Below, one piece after another: positions 23,601 through 32,579 of a stretch of DNA of 64,000 nucleotides; the first letter of the stretch is position 1; each line of letters opens with the position of its first letter. Location of the stretch: NCBI RefSeq assembly GCF_905220415.1, contig NC_059566.1:4956001-5020000 (forward strand), given 5' to 3'. Under the pieces are notes generated by a model. It was given only the letters and a program-made list of their open reading frames with translations, was not told the origin of the DNA and did not search any database. Origin of the DNA: Colias croceus (lineage: Eukaryota; Arthropoda; Insecta; Lepidoptera; Pieridae). Made by a program: the position numbers and the translations under genes.

Positions 23601-26600
23601 AAATGTTGTAATATATTCTATGGTAAAAAGCTAGCAGCTACAGCTGTACATAAAAATGGTGTTTATCAATTAGAAACTGCAGAATCTGTTAGAGAGCGTG
23701 ATCTGTGTGTGGTAGGATGTGGTGGCTGTTCTATGTTTTCAGGGAATAGTGTAGAATCTGCGACTACCAAGGTAAATACAGAAGCTCAAGATTTAGTGCA
23801 GAAGAAAGCATCTGAGAGCTGTAAGAAAGAAACTGAGCTGAGTTTCCAGGCGGCTGCTAACTCTGTTACGCAGGAGACATGGCACAGGAGACTAGGACAT
23901 CTCAATATGAGGAGTATGCATTTGTTAATGAAAGGTATGGCTAGTGGTATTACTTATGATAAATCACAGTTCAGTCAATGTGAAGCTTGTGTTAAGGGGA
24001 AGCTTAGCAAATTACCTTTTCCTAAGAAGGCACAAAGTAGGTCAAATGAACTGTTAGGTGTTGTACACAGTGATTTATGCGGGCCTATGCCAGTGAAATC
24101 TTTCGGTGGTGCTAGTTACTTCCTCACGTTTATTGATGATTGTAGTAGGAAAACATGGATTTATTTTCTGAAAAATAAGAGTGAAGTTTTCGATAACTTC
24201 AAACATTTCAAGGCAATGGTGGAGAACCAAACCAATAGAAAAATAAAATTGTTGAGAACGGATAATGGAGGCGAATATGTCAATTCTATATTCCAGGAAT
24301 ATTTGAAGGATAACGGCATTATTCACCAGACTACCATACCGCACTCGCCTCAGCAGAACGGTGTTGCTGAGCGGGCCAACAGGACAATCGTCGAGAAGGC
24401 TCGTAGCATGTTACGAGACGCAGGCTTAGATGGGCAGTTCTGGGCAGAAGCGGTCAATACCGCTGTTTATTTGAAGAACCGGTCCCCTACAAAAGCAGTC
24501 TACGGTAGCACGCCAGAGGAAAAATGGACTAATGAGAAGGTGAATCTTAGCCATTTACGTATATTTGGTTGTGTGGTTTATGCCTTGACACAGAATCGTA
24601 AGAAATTAGATTCAAAATGTAAACCTTACATTTTTGTAGGATATTGTGAAAATAGTAAGGGTTATAGATTGATTGATCCAGAGAATCTCAGCAAAATTAT
24701 TAAATCAAGGAATGTTGCTTTCTTTGAAAACAAATTCTATACAAAAAACACTGAAAAATGTGAAAATGGTGATTTTTTCATGATGATAAATAATTTACAG
24801 ACTGAGAATTTAAACTCAAATGATTCTCATGTTGAAGTGGCACAGTCTGAAAATTCACTATCACCAGAAAAAGGGGAAGAAAATGAGATTGTAACTAATC
24901 CCAGAAGACAGTGTATTTTTGAGTTAGATGACTCTGACAGCAGTAGTTCTGTTGATCCTTCCGATGTCACTTACATTCCAGGTGAATCGACACTTGAAGA
25001 TGCGATGGATACATCGGAATATGACAGTGCGTGTACTGCAATGCTGACCTGCATTGGAGATGAACCAGAGACAGTTCAAGAAGCTCTAGGAGGGGCTGAA
25101 GCTGTTCACTGGAAGAAAGCAATGGCTGATGAGTATCAATCATTTATTAAAAATAAATGTTGGACATTAACTGATCCACCTAAAGATCAAAAACCGATTA
25201 AGTGCAAGTGGGTTTTTAAGAAAAAGAAAGATCTTGATGGAAATCTAAAGCAGTATAAAGCCAGATTGGTAGCTAAAGGTTTTACACAGCGCTATGGAAT
25301 TGATTACGAGGAAACTTTTTCTCCAGTGGTTCGATATTCCACTATTCGCATATTATTGGCTTTAGCAGCTGAAAAGCAGATGGATATCGATCATTTGGAT
25401 GTAAGAACTGCTTTTCTAAATGGAGATTTGCAAGAAAAAGTTTTCATGGAACAACCGGAAGGTTATAAAGTAAAAGGCTGTGAGCATAAAGTATATAAAT
25501 TGCATAAAGCAATTTATGGCCTAAAGCAAGCTTCGAAGTCTTGGTATGAAAAGATAAACCATGTGTTGGTTACAAAACTTTGTTTCAGAAGACTGTCCTC
25601 AGAGCCCTGCGTGTATTTTAAATCAAATGGTGAAGAATTAGTCATCATTGGGTTGTATGTGGACGATATATTATTATTTTCAACCAGAAATTCACAAATG
25701 AAAGTTGAAATAAAGAAGAAACTCATGCAAGAATTCGAAATGAAGGATTTAGGGCCAGCCAGCCATATACTTGGTATGCGCATCACAAGAAACCAAGATA
25801 ATATCTATCTTGATCAGTCTAGTTACATAAAGAATGTTTTAGACCGTTTTCATATGACTGACTGTAAGCCATCTCAAACTCCAATGGAATCGGGATTGAA
25901 ACTTGTAAAGGCTGATAAAAAGGAGGAGAATTTGGAATATAGAAATCTAATTGGTTGTTTAAATTATATTTCAGTTAGCTCCAGGCCAGACATCGCGCAC
26001 GCGGTAAGCATGCTGAGCCAGTATAATGATTGTTATGATCAGCGTCATTGGAAGGCCGCGAAACGCGTACTACGGTATTTAAAGGGTACTGTAAACTACA
26101 AACTTGTTTTTAGTAGAAGTGGTCTAGACATCAATGGGTATATTGATGCTGACTGGGCTTCGTGTGAGGTCGATCGTAGGTCGTACACTGGGTTTGTGTT
26201 TCAAATTGGGAACTGTTCTGTATCGTGGGAAAGTAGAAAACAGCGAACAGTCGCTCTTTCTAGCACAGAAGCAGAATATATGGCTCTATCAGATTCTTGT
26301 AAAGAAGCGTTATTCATAAGAACTCTGTTGTATGAATTGTTAGGTAGGCATTGTTCTGTTACGATTTTTAATGATAACCAATCAGCACAAAAATTGTGTA
26401 AGAATCCTATGTATCATGCTCGTACGAAACATATAGATGTGCGGCATCATTTTATAAGAGAAGTTGTAAAAGATAATATTGTTAATTTGAATTATTTGTG
26501 TACTTCTGAAATGACTGCCGATATTTTAACAAAACCACTTACTAAAGAAAAGCATTATAAGTTTGTAACGTGTTTAGGTTTACAATAAATTTGTTAAATT

Positions 26601-29004
26601 CTTAAATTGTAAAAACTAAACTTGTTTAATGTTGTACAATAATTATGTACCTACACATTTGTTTAAGGGCCAGTGTTGGTGAAAAGAGTTTGTATAAACA
26701 AATGTGTATGTCAAATACCTATGTGTCATCTTATATTTTCCCTCTTCCGTCTTTACCCTTCGTACTACGCGCATCGTCTAATAAAGAATCTCAAGTTTAT
26801 TTAACAATCTTTGCTTTTTCCTGCCCAAATCCCATCAAAACAAACAAACAAATTTTTCCTCTTTATAATATTAGTGTAGATAATTTTTTGTCACTATGGT
26901 TGCCTGGAAGAGACTGCTTCTCAATAAGGCCGGCTGCCGTGTTGTGTACGCCTGCCATGTTTATGTTTTCATTTCGTTATTTTCCGATTTCTGGTATTGG
27001 ACAGTAAAGTATCATATAAATAAATAGATGAATAGGCAATGAGACCCACAAAAAACCGGCATCTTAATAAAAAAGTGAAGATTATGCTTCATAAAGCTAT
27101 ATCTACATTGATTGATGACTTAAGGCGAAAACAATAACGGGCAAAAAGCAACTACTGTAAATTTTTTCCAAAAAAATGTATCTGATAGTTTTTGCGTGAT
27201 TGTCGCTTTTTTGTCAGCGTTAGACTTTACAAATTAATAACAGTTAGTGCATATTATTTTATACCTATTGTAAAAATAAAATTTCATAGCATGATGTCAA
27301 ATTATAAGGAACTTTACTAAAGTCTATAACATATTATATTTTTATGCAAATAATTCATACCTACCAGAACTTTATACGTGAAATTCTATTTTAAATCATT
27401 AAAAATGGTACACCTGCACCTTAAGACAATAATAATCATTGTATAGGACAGATAATGGATTTAAGGCACGCGTCATTTTATTAGTTTTTTATCAGATGAG
27501 TAATTATGTACTGAGAACATGTGTACTCACAATAATATACATACCTAACTTGCGATTGTCATCAAACAAACAAACAAAACAAAAATACTTTATTGTGCAC
27601 CACAGAGAGAAGTACAAGTAAGGACACAATACAATCTATACTAATATTATAAAGCTGAAGAGTTTGTTTGTTTGTTTGTTTGAACGCACTAATCTCGGGA
27701 ACTACTGGTCCGATTTGAAAAATTCTTTCGGTGTTAGATAGCCCATTTATCGAGGAAGGTTATAGGCTATATTTCATCACGCTACGGGTAACAGGAGGGG
27801 AGCCACGGGGGTGAAACCGCGCGGAGCAGCTAGTAATTAATAAAAGATCACAAAAGGCGGTAGTCATCCTACTATTATAATTCAGAAAATAACTTTTTTA
27901 ACTGATTTTAAACGCGATTCATCGCTACATAGTATAAAACAAAGTCGCTTTTTCTGTCCCTATAACCCTTTGTATGCTTAAATCTTTAAAACAACGGAAC
28001 GGATTTCGATGCGTTTTTTTAATAGATAGAGTGATTTAAGAGGAAGTTTTAGTATATAATTTATTAGGTTTTAGACAAAGCGGGCGAAGCCGCAGGAGGA
28101 AAGCTAGTATTAAATTAATTATCATATCTTATTATTTGTTGTTTGTCACTTTTCATAATAAATGTATTTAGATACCCGTATCTTTATAATCGATACTTAA
28201 ACTTTGTCCTCTTGATGTTTACTATCTCTCTACAACCTTAATTTTATTGTGAAACAAAACTTCGAATCGATCTTTCAAAAATACCTAAGTCCCCTTTAAA
28301 AAATATTGTGTTATAGGTAACTTTATATTATGCTTATTTCTTTTTCTTTTTGGGTATATAAGTAACTAGGATTTGATCTTCCCAAAGCGAAGTTGACAGA
28401 ATTTTGCTTGCAAAATTACTACACAAATAAAAAAAAAATATTAACTAATTTGTGTCCCGCAGTTTTTTACCCGCATTGCTCCGCTCCTATTGGTCTTACC
28501 GTGATGATATAGCTATGCCGAACCGACCTGTAGTCATATTCATACAAAATCCTACTAATATTATAAATGCGAAAGTTTGTATGGATGTATGGATGTTTGT
28601 TACTCTTTCACGTAAAAACTACTGAACCAATTACAATGAAATTTAGCACACATATAGAGGGTAACTTGGATTAACACATATGATAGTTTTTATCCCGGAA
28701 ATCCCACGGGAACGGGAACTATGCGGGTTTTCCTTTGCAAACGCGGGCGAAGCCGCGGGCGGAAATCTAGTTTGAAATAAATCCATGAAGTACGTACTTT
28801 TTGAGTTTAGCCCGGACATACATACAGACAAAAAATATTGTACACGCCCCAGGTATTCTTTTAAAAAATATTCAATGACTTTCCTATATTATCCGATTTT
28901 ATTATAATATGTATTGCTGATAATGATGATGATGACGATGATGACATCTCACCATGTTGTGTGTCCTCGCTCTGTTCAGGCGACACTCGCGCGACGCCTC
29001 CCAT
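17611..29004 (-). CDS. SLC25A42: Mitochondrial carrier SLC25A42 (coenzyme A transporter)
   Basis: Inner-membrane carrier; the vertebrate orthologue exchanges coenzyme A and adenosine phosphates across the mitochondrial inner membrane. Coding exons on the minus strand, 5' to 3': 28953-29004, 21049-21190, 20127-20315, 19515-19685, 19069-19154, 18421-18604, 17611-17764. All junctions are GT/AG and phases agree; total 978 nt, 325 aa (human protein about 318). The three solute-carrier signatures are PLDRTK (about 54-59), PLDLAR (151-156) and PLDIVR (242-247). The family-specific block GLSMNWVKGPIAVGISF lies near the C-terminus and LWRGNSATMARIVPYAAIQF in repeat 1. The short first exon (MGGVARVSPEQSEDTQH) is 7.8 kb upstream; it fits by phase and by its MG start and is the least certain exon. 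Intron 1 contains the copia element and several Helitrons. Confidence 0.9.
19630..19765. promoter_or_regulatory. Cluster of TGACGTCA / CACGTG motifs
   Basis: TGACGTCA occurs at about 19633, 19700 and 19716, with TGACGT near 19755 and CACGTG at 19728 and 19745, inside a stretch of tgccacgtg-like repeats. It overlaps the 5' end of exon 4 and the intron upstream of it (minus strand). CRE/ATF and E-box factors bind such sites, but a repeat origin is equally possible. Confidence 0.3.
20370..20590. mobile_element. MITE with AACCGACTTCAAA inverted ends
   Basis: Left end ttaaaaacaaccgacttcaa, right end tttttttgaagtcggctaa, about 220 bp, non-coding, in SLC25A42 intron 2. The interior aaaactactgggcctatccg is typical of a dispersed lepidopteran repeat (memory). 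Confidence 0.6.
20690..20840 (-). repeat. Dispersed repeat, inverse copy of 32345-32575
   Basis: Both share (in opposite orientation) a segment with gaccgatcc, caaagtttgaa and gtgggtc..aatcg motifs and a following ggttacaaa(c/t). Probably a SINE-like or MITE family. Confidence 0.4.
20872..20998 (+). mobile_element. GAAGTGAAACTTC short interspersed element, copy d
   Basis: Degenerate left end (aaagcaaaacttatttaggc), intact right end aaagaaatttcacttctgac and tail acgtttgctgggcacacacg. It lies about 50 bp from SLC25A42 exon 2. Confidence 0.55.
22314..22318. repeat. 5-bp target-site duplication of copia (left)
   Basis: AAACA directly before the left LTR; the same AAACA follows the right LTR at 26838-26842. 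Five-bp duplications are standard for Ty1/copia integrases. Confidence 0.8.
22319..22482 (+). repeat. Left LTR of copia element
   Basis: 164 bp, starts TGTTGGTGAAAAGAG and ends AAATCCCATCA. An AATAAA-like taataaagaa at about 22424-22433 is the probable R-region poly(A) signal. Confidence 0.92.
22483..22496 (+). promoter_or_regulatory. Primer-binding site (initiator Met-tRNA half molecule)
   Basis: GGTTATGGGCCCAG starts at the base after the LTR. It is complementary to CTGGGCCCATAACC, the anticodon stem-loop of eukaryotic initiator Met tRNA. Drosophila copia primes with the 5' half of this tRNA, so the same unusual internal priming is inferred here. Confidence 0.8.
22593..26588 (+). CDS. Copia Gag-Pol polyprotein, intact
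   Basis: 1331 aa from the ATG at 22593 (aaaATGgcg). The frame is open for another 100 codons upstream, but that part runs through the LTR and primer-binding site, so this start is preferred. Domains in order: Gag with SGIENYSNWKFQLKM; CCHC zinc knuckle CFKCKKLGHFSRNC (about 208-221); aspartic protease WLIDSGASSHMC (about 250); integrase with HHCC finger (WHRRLGHLNMRS, CEACVKGK) and DDE core (HSDLCGPM, RTDNGGEY, PQQNGVAERANRTI); reverse transcriptase with YVDDILLFS (about 1023); RNase H (GYIDADWASC, STEAEYMAL, NDNQSAQ). Drosophila copia is about 1400 aa, so length is normal. No stop or frameshift was found. Confidence 0.95.
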   Translation: MATSTSVSTLTPVEKLSGIENYSNWKFQLKMLLIHEDLWDVVSEDKTEDVKDAAHMKRSQKALAKICLSVKPSVFTHVRNAETARDAWINLQKAYEDKGLSRRLSLLRLLFATKLCECESMEAYVAKISDLSQQLNDIGSPLEDDFVAVLLLSGLSQDFDPFIMALENSNIKLSSEVVKAKLMQEKHRRDEKGDTSSTALVAARKKIKCFKCKKLGHFSRNCKSVKPVKAESLTNQLLLTALSACVQNDIWLIDSGASSHMCHDRNILNNFVPGYVSEVKVANGEKLFTAGRGDVKVNLKLGIKTISEVYHVPNLATNLLSVSALTRKGFRVIFNEKCCNIFYGKKLAATAVHKNGVYQLETAESVRERDLCVVGCGGCSMFSGNSVESATTKVNTEAQDLVQKKASESCKKETELSFQAAANSVTQETWHRRLGHLNMRSMHLLMKGMASGITYDKSQFSQCEACVKGKLSKLPFPKKAQSRSNELLGVVHSDLCGPMPVKSFGGASYFLTFIDDCSRKTWIYFLKNKSEVFDNFKHFKAMVENQTNRKIKLLRTDNGGEYVNSIFQEYLKDNGIIHQTTIPHSPQQNGVAERANRTIVEKARSMLRDAGLDGQFWAEAVNTAVYLKNRSPTKAVYGSTPEEKWTNEKVNLSHLRIFGCVVYALTQNRKKLDSKCKPYIFVGYCENSKGYRLIDPENLSKIIKSRNVAFFENKFYTKNTEKCENGDFFMMINNLQTENLNSNDSHVEVAQSENSLSPEKGEENEIVTNPRRQCIFELDDSDSSSSVDPSDVTYIPGESTLEDAMDTSEYDSACTAMLTCIGDEPETVQEALGGAEAVHWKKAMADEYQSFIKNKCWTLTDPPKDQKPIKCKWVFKKKKDLDGNLKQYKARLVAKGFTQRYGIDYEETFSPVVRYSTIRILLALAAEKQMDIDHLDVRTAFLNGDLQEKVFMEQPEGYKVKGCEHKVYKLHKAIYGLKQASKSWYEKINHVLVTKLCFRRLSSEPCVYFKSNGEELVIIGLYVDDILLFSTRNSQMKVEIKKKLMQEFEMKDLGPASHILGMRITRNQDNIYLDQSSYIKNVLDRFHMTDCKPSQTPMESGLKLVKADKKEENLEYRNLIGCLNYISVSSRPDIAHAVSMLSQYNDCYDQRHWKAAKRVLRYLKGTVNYKLVFSRSGLDINGYIDADWASCEVDRRSYTGFVFQIGNCSVSWESRKQRTVALSSTEAEYMALSDSCKEALFIRTLLYELLGRHCSVTIFNDNQSAQKLCKNPMYHARTKHIDVRHHFIREVVKDNIVNLNYLCTSEMTADILTKPLTKEKHYKFVTCLGLQ
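26674..26837 (+). repeat. Right LTR of copia element
   Basis: Reads the same as the left LTR at all 164 positions. A short purine-rich run aagggccag just upstream (26665-26673) is the candidate polypurine tract. AAACA follows at 26838. Confidence 0.92.
27636..27833 (+). mobile_element. Helitron-like element (AAAGCTGAAGAG family)
   Basis: actaatattataaagctgaa, (GTTT)n, GGTCCGATTTGAAAAATTCT, ending ACCGCGCGGAGCAGCTAG then T. Related inverse fragments: 32240-32340, 49367-49495 and 57255-57345. Confidence 0.65.
27925..28106 (+). mobile_element. Helitron-like element (AAAGTCGCTTTTTCTGTCCC family)
   Basis: acatagtataaaacaaagtc then gggcgaagccgcaggaggaa and CTAG. Diverged relatives at 31415-31565 and, inverted, at 38728-38900. 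Confidence 0.55.
28551..28770 (+). mobile_element. Non-autonomous Helitron-like element, well preserved
   Basis: cctactaatattataaatgc ... CCGGAAATCCCACGGGAACG ... GCGGGCGAAGCCGCGGGCGG ... CTAG then T. The CGGGCGAAGCCGCGGGCG segment forms the subterminal hairpin. It lies in SLC25A42 intron 1. Confidence 0.75.
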
Positions 29005-29018
29005 CTTGCTCGCTCACA

Positions 29019-29026
29019 TGACGTCA
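29019..29026. promoter_or_regulatory. CRE-like site (TGACGTCA) in SLC25A42 5' leader
   Basis: A perfect TGACGTCA palindrome 15 bp upstream of the proposed ATG (29004), in a locally GC-rich stretch (28970-29030) that looks like a promoter/leader. Function is inferred from the motif alone. Confidence 0.35.
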
Positions 29027-29275
29027 CGCAGAATACATCTGAAATTAGTTTAGTTTCCGAATATTAAATGAAAATAAAACAAAGCACAGAATATAGATGT
29101 GATATAGAGAAGCATACAGTCGTAGTAAAGCTTGACCACAGTCTGTGGCTGTACGCTGTCAATCTAGTTATTAGGTATTCTGTGCCGCTGTTTGTGCATG
29201 TGCGCGGCGAGGCGGGGGAGAGAGTGAGGGACCGTTCCATTTCTTTCTAACTTCTAACTCGTGCTCTTTCTTAAG

Positions 29276-29441
29276 GTGGGTTCCCACGGCCTGATTTCTT
29301 CACAGATCCGACCGCGCCAGACCAGACCACAGGCCGTGGGTATCGGCGCCTCCGATAATGCCTGTCGATACCCACGGCCTGTGGTCTGGTCTGGCGCGGT
29401 CGGATCTGTGAAGAAATCAGGCCGTGGGACTGGGAACCCAC
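29276..29441. repeat. Near-perfect 70-bp palindrome, GC-rich
   Basis: The left arm 29276-29345 pairs with the right arm 29366-29441 around a 20-nt loop; the only clear difference is a 6-nt insertion in the right arm. Each arm also starts with CCCACGGCCTG and ends with CAGGCCGTGGG, so smaller palindromes are nested in the large one. It sits about 270 bp upstream of the SLC25A42 start codon. No target duplication was recognised. Confidence 0.85.
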
Positions 29442-29904
29442 TTTTACCCGGTCCCTGCCTGGCCGCACAAAAATAGGGCGCGGTACACGGGTAGGTACAG
29501 CAGTTGCGGTCCACATACAGTAGGTAGTTACGTCTTTGGTCTCAGTAAATGCCGAAAAGACGTAGAGACAATATCGCGATTGTAACAATGGAAATATTTT
29601 AGGGTGGAATTTTGAAATGCCAATAACCTTCCTTCTTTCGCAATCGGTTAATAATTATCATGTATATCATTGAAAAAAACTAACGCTTCAATGATAGAAA
29701 CAACTAACAAGTACTTTTTTAACTGTAAAGTATATTTATTTCATCTCTACTCATGAAATTGTTGTAATGCCAGCGATCCTAAAAAACTTGAAAAAACATG
29801 CTTGAGTGATAGAAACAACTAAAAATTAGTTGCCTGTAAAGTCGGTATACGGGCGAAAGTTTTACGTGACAACAACTTTTTATGTCTGTCTCTCTCGCTC
29901 TATA

Positions 29905-30263
29905 TCAATATCCGGAAAATCCCCGGAAAATTCCTGGGAAATGCGTGAAAATGTCCGGGAAAAGCGTGGAAAATGCCTAAAACATCCCCGGAAAATGCCA
30001 GGAAAATGTCTGGGAAATGTTTGGGAAATCCCCGGAAAATGCCTGGGAAATAACCGGAAAATAACCGGAATATGCCTGAAAAATGCCTGGGAAATGTCAG
30101 GGAAATGTCCGGAAAATATCCGGAAAATGCGTGAAAATGTCCGGAAAAAGCGTGGAAAATGTCTGGTAAATGCCTGTGAAATGGTCGGAATATGCCCGGA
30201 AAATTCCAGGAAAATATCCGGAAAATGCGTGAAAATGTCCGGAAAAAGCGTGGAAAATGCCAC
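29905..30263 (+). repeat. GGAAAATGCC minisatellite, array 1
   Basis: Degenerate 10-11-bp units (ccggaaaatgcctgggaaat). Every frame stays partly open on both strands only because the unit lacks stops; no protein is implied. The array passes directly into the MITE right arm at 30264. Confidence 0.85.
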
Positions 30264-30968
30264 TTCGAATTTGCGGAGTAATTAAAGCAGAAAACCAAAA
30301 AAGGAAAAAAAAGGTAAAATCTTTCATAATAAATGTTTATATGGGATATACAGGGTTATTTGTAAAACACCGGCAACCTCGCAGAACAAGATAGCTAACA
30401 TCATAAGTAACAACATTTGATCTACGACTTTTGGCATAACGCAATAAATTATTTTTAAATGATTTTTTAAGCTTTTATTGTACTCTCCTAACATTTGTAA
30501 GTCTATGTTCTATTCATTATCGAAAGGACGACGCGACGCCCCCTTTCCCCTCCCGTTCGCTTCTTGTTTACGTAATTTTTGGAATGCGCGTAGAGTTTTT
30601 AATACCTATTCAAACGGAAAATTAAATGAATATATTTATTTTTGTATGAAAATAAAATGTAACAAATTATCAAAAGTCGTAGAACAAATGTTGTTAGATA
30701 AGATGTTAGCTATCATGTCCTGCGAGGTTGCTGGTGTTTTACAATTACAAGTAACCCTGTATAAATGTATATGGGTATTACTTCATACTTAATGTATGGG
30801 AGGATTTAAAGATAATTTTTTTGATATTTCTCGATTTATTTTTAAAAATTTATTACGCCCATTTTACTCATTAGGTTAAGTACCTTCGATATCAGTTTAA
30901 AGTTTTTTGTTATCTGTAATACTTACTTACCGAAAAATCGCCTGTGTACACTTAACGATTACACCCTG
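30264..30968. mobile_element. Right arm of the CAGGGTG MITE, with a nested MITE
   Basis: 30264-30348 and 30762-30968 match the right arm of the complete element 54152-55452 and end TTAACGATTACACCCTG. The left arm is missing here; 29820-29905 has no homologous sequence. Confidence 0.75.
30351..30759. mobile_element. CAGGGTTA MITE nested in the larger MITE
   Basis: Starts CAGGGTTATTTGTAAAACAC and ends with the inverse (GTGTTTTACAATTACAAGTAACCCTG region). The arms continue through CGGCAACCTCGCAG/CTGCGAGGTTGCTG. Flanked by TA/TA. It interrupts homology to the copy at 54-55 kb exactly at its ends. Confidence 0.75.
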
Positions 30969-30979
30969 TATAATTTGTG

Positions 30980-32020
30980 GAGATAGTAAGGAGCCTAAAT
31001 ATTAAGTAATTTGACGCTGCTACCTTGATAGAGCTTGAGATACTTTTTACTACGGTAATATATCTAATTCCCATGGAATTTTTGAATGCCGACAAATTAT
31101 TATAGAGATTAGAGACGTTCTCATGCAAGATTGCAATAACAGTCTTCAGGAGTTTTCATTTAACAAATATAAAAATGTGTTTTATTTATTTTAAACTCTA
31201 CCATCTTCATAAAATGATTATCACTACTTGGTACCTAACAATTGTGACCATGAATCTAGTATTTATTTTCAGTAGGTAAGGACCTAATCGGAATATAAAC
31301 CAACACGATTCTGCGTGTCATGAAGCTACGTGTTTATATATATGAACCGTTATCACACTAAAATAGCTTAACCATTACTGATACAGTTTAGGCTGGAAAT
31401 TTGTGATCATCACTATATAGTATAAAAGTCGCTGACATTATCAGTGCGTCCCTAATCCTTATGTATGCTTCAATGTTTAAAAGTTTAAAACTACGCATCG
31501 AATTTTGATGTGGTTTATTTTAATGGATAGATGATGGTTCTTGAGGAAGGTTTTAGTAGGTAAGTATAGAATTTAGCGAGTCAAAAACAATATAAATGAG
31601 TTTTTCTCATAAAAACAGTATACTTTATGACCTCTAAGAGCCATAAAATTTTTTTTTTTCAATTAACAAGAGTAGAATGTTTATTAATGTTTAACTTCAA
31701 GCTAATTAATAAAGTCATACTGTGACTTATTACAATTTTACTATGTAAATGGAAAAAGCTTGACGAAAAAATGAAAAATAAATAAATAAATACGAATTTG
31801 TTTTAACATATTAATGTAAAATAATGAATAGCACAGTGTTGATAGAGCATGTTTTGGCAGTTCAGAGTTTCATTCTTATTCCTATAAACACATTTTTAAT
31901 ATTATGAATGAATATGCAACATTATCTAGTTGAAATTCTGTTTGTGATTCAAAAGATTGTTATTTACTTTAAATTGTATACATAACAATGTTCTGAATCT
32001 TTGAGAATTTTTCGTAGTTC
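30980..32020. other. Intergenic, no gene seen
   Basis: AT-rich. 31415-31565 is a diverged Helitron-like fragment (gtataaaagtcgctgacatt). Nothing else is supported. Confidence 0.5.
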
Positions 32021-32024
32021 AATA

Positions 32025-32185
32025 TAAAAATGAATCGCAAAATGTGTTGGTAAGCACATAACTCGAAAGCGGCTGAACCAATTTCGTTAATTTTTTTCTT
32101 GTAATATTCCTTGAAGTACGAGGATGGTTCTTATGTAGAGAAAGCATAAACATGTACCACGGGCGAAGCCGGGGCGGACCGCTAG
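32025..32185 (+). mobile_element. Helitron-like element (GGCGGACCGCTAG family)
   Basis: atgaatcgcaaaatgtgttg ... GGGCGAAGCCGGGGCGGACC ... GCTAG then T. Copies: 2461-2626, 34424-34589 and 35371-35617. Confidence 0.65.
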
Positions 32186-32344
32186 TAGTAAATATTATTT
32201 ATATAGTTATTGACATATCAATACATATATCTATTCACAGGTTGTTCCTTTTGGTCTTAGCGTGATGATATAGCCTTCCTTGATAAATGGGCTATCCAAC
32301 ACCGAAAGAATTTTTCAAATCAGACCAGTTGTTCCTGACGTTAC

Positions 32345-32575
32345 GCGTTATAACAAAATTAAAAAAACTAAAAAACACGCTTTTTATAGAAAACCGAACT
32401 AAAAAATAGAAAGTTTTATCAAATTAGTGTATTGTCATCGGTCCTCAATAAATCTACAAAGTTTGAACGAAATCTGGCCGTTTAAAGTGGGTCAAAATCG
32501 CGCCCAAAGAAGTTGGTTACAAACATACAAACATACAGGTGAAGCTAATATAAAGCGTGTAAAAAAAACTAAGCT
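32345..32575 (+). repeat. Dispersed SINE/MITE-like repeat
   Basis: gtattgtcatcggtcctcaa ... gaacgaaatctggccgttta ... gttggttacaaacatacaaa. Homologous, inverted, to 20690-20840. 32240-32340 just upstream is an inverse Helitron-like fragment. Confidence 0.45.
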
Positions 32576-32579
32576 TTAT

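Larger units (their letters stand above)
22319..26837 (+). mobile_element. Complete Ty1/copia LTR retrotransposon
   Basis: A 4519-bp element with 164-bp LTRs at 22319-22482 and 26674-26837, both TG...CA, which read as identical base for base. A primer-binding site at 22483-22496, a single uninterrupted gag-pol frame and a 5-bp target duplication complete it. Identical LTRs plus an intact frame mean a very recent insertion and possible present activity. It lies in SLC25A42 intron 1, antisense to that gene. Confidence 0.95.
22137..26882 (-). mobile_element. Helitron-like element split by the copia insertion
   Basis: The piece 22137-22318 begins CTAGCTTTCCGCCTGCGGCT and reads through ggtccagtagtttatgagcc. 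The remaining end, ctttataatattagtgtaga, is found after the copia element at 26843-26882. The two pieces together make one element, so copia inserted into an older transposon. Confidence 0.65.

Noticed and set aside
29830..30327. Long overlapping open frames on both strands (about 70-150 codons)
   Set aside because: They are by-products of the GGAAAATGCC minisatellite, whose unit lacks stop codons; the peptides are simple PGKCPENAWK or FPGIFRAFS iterations.
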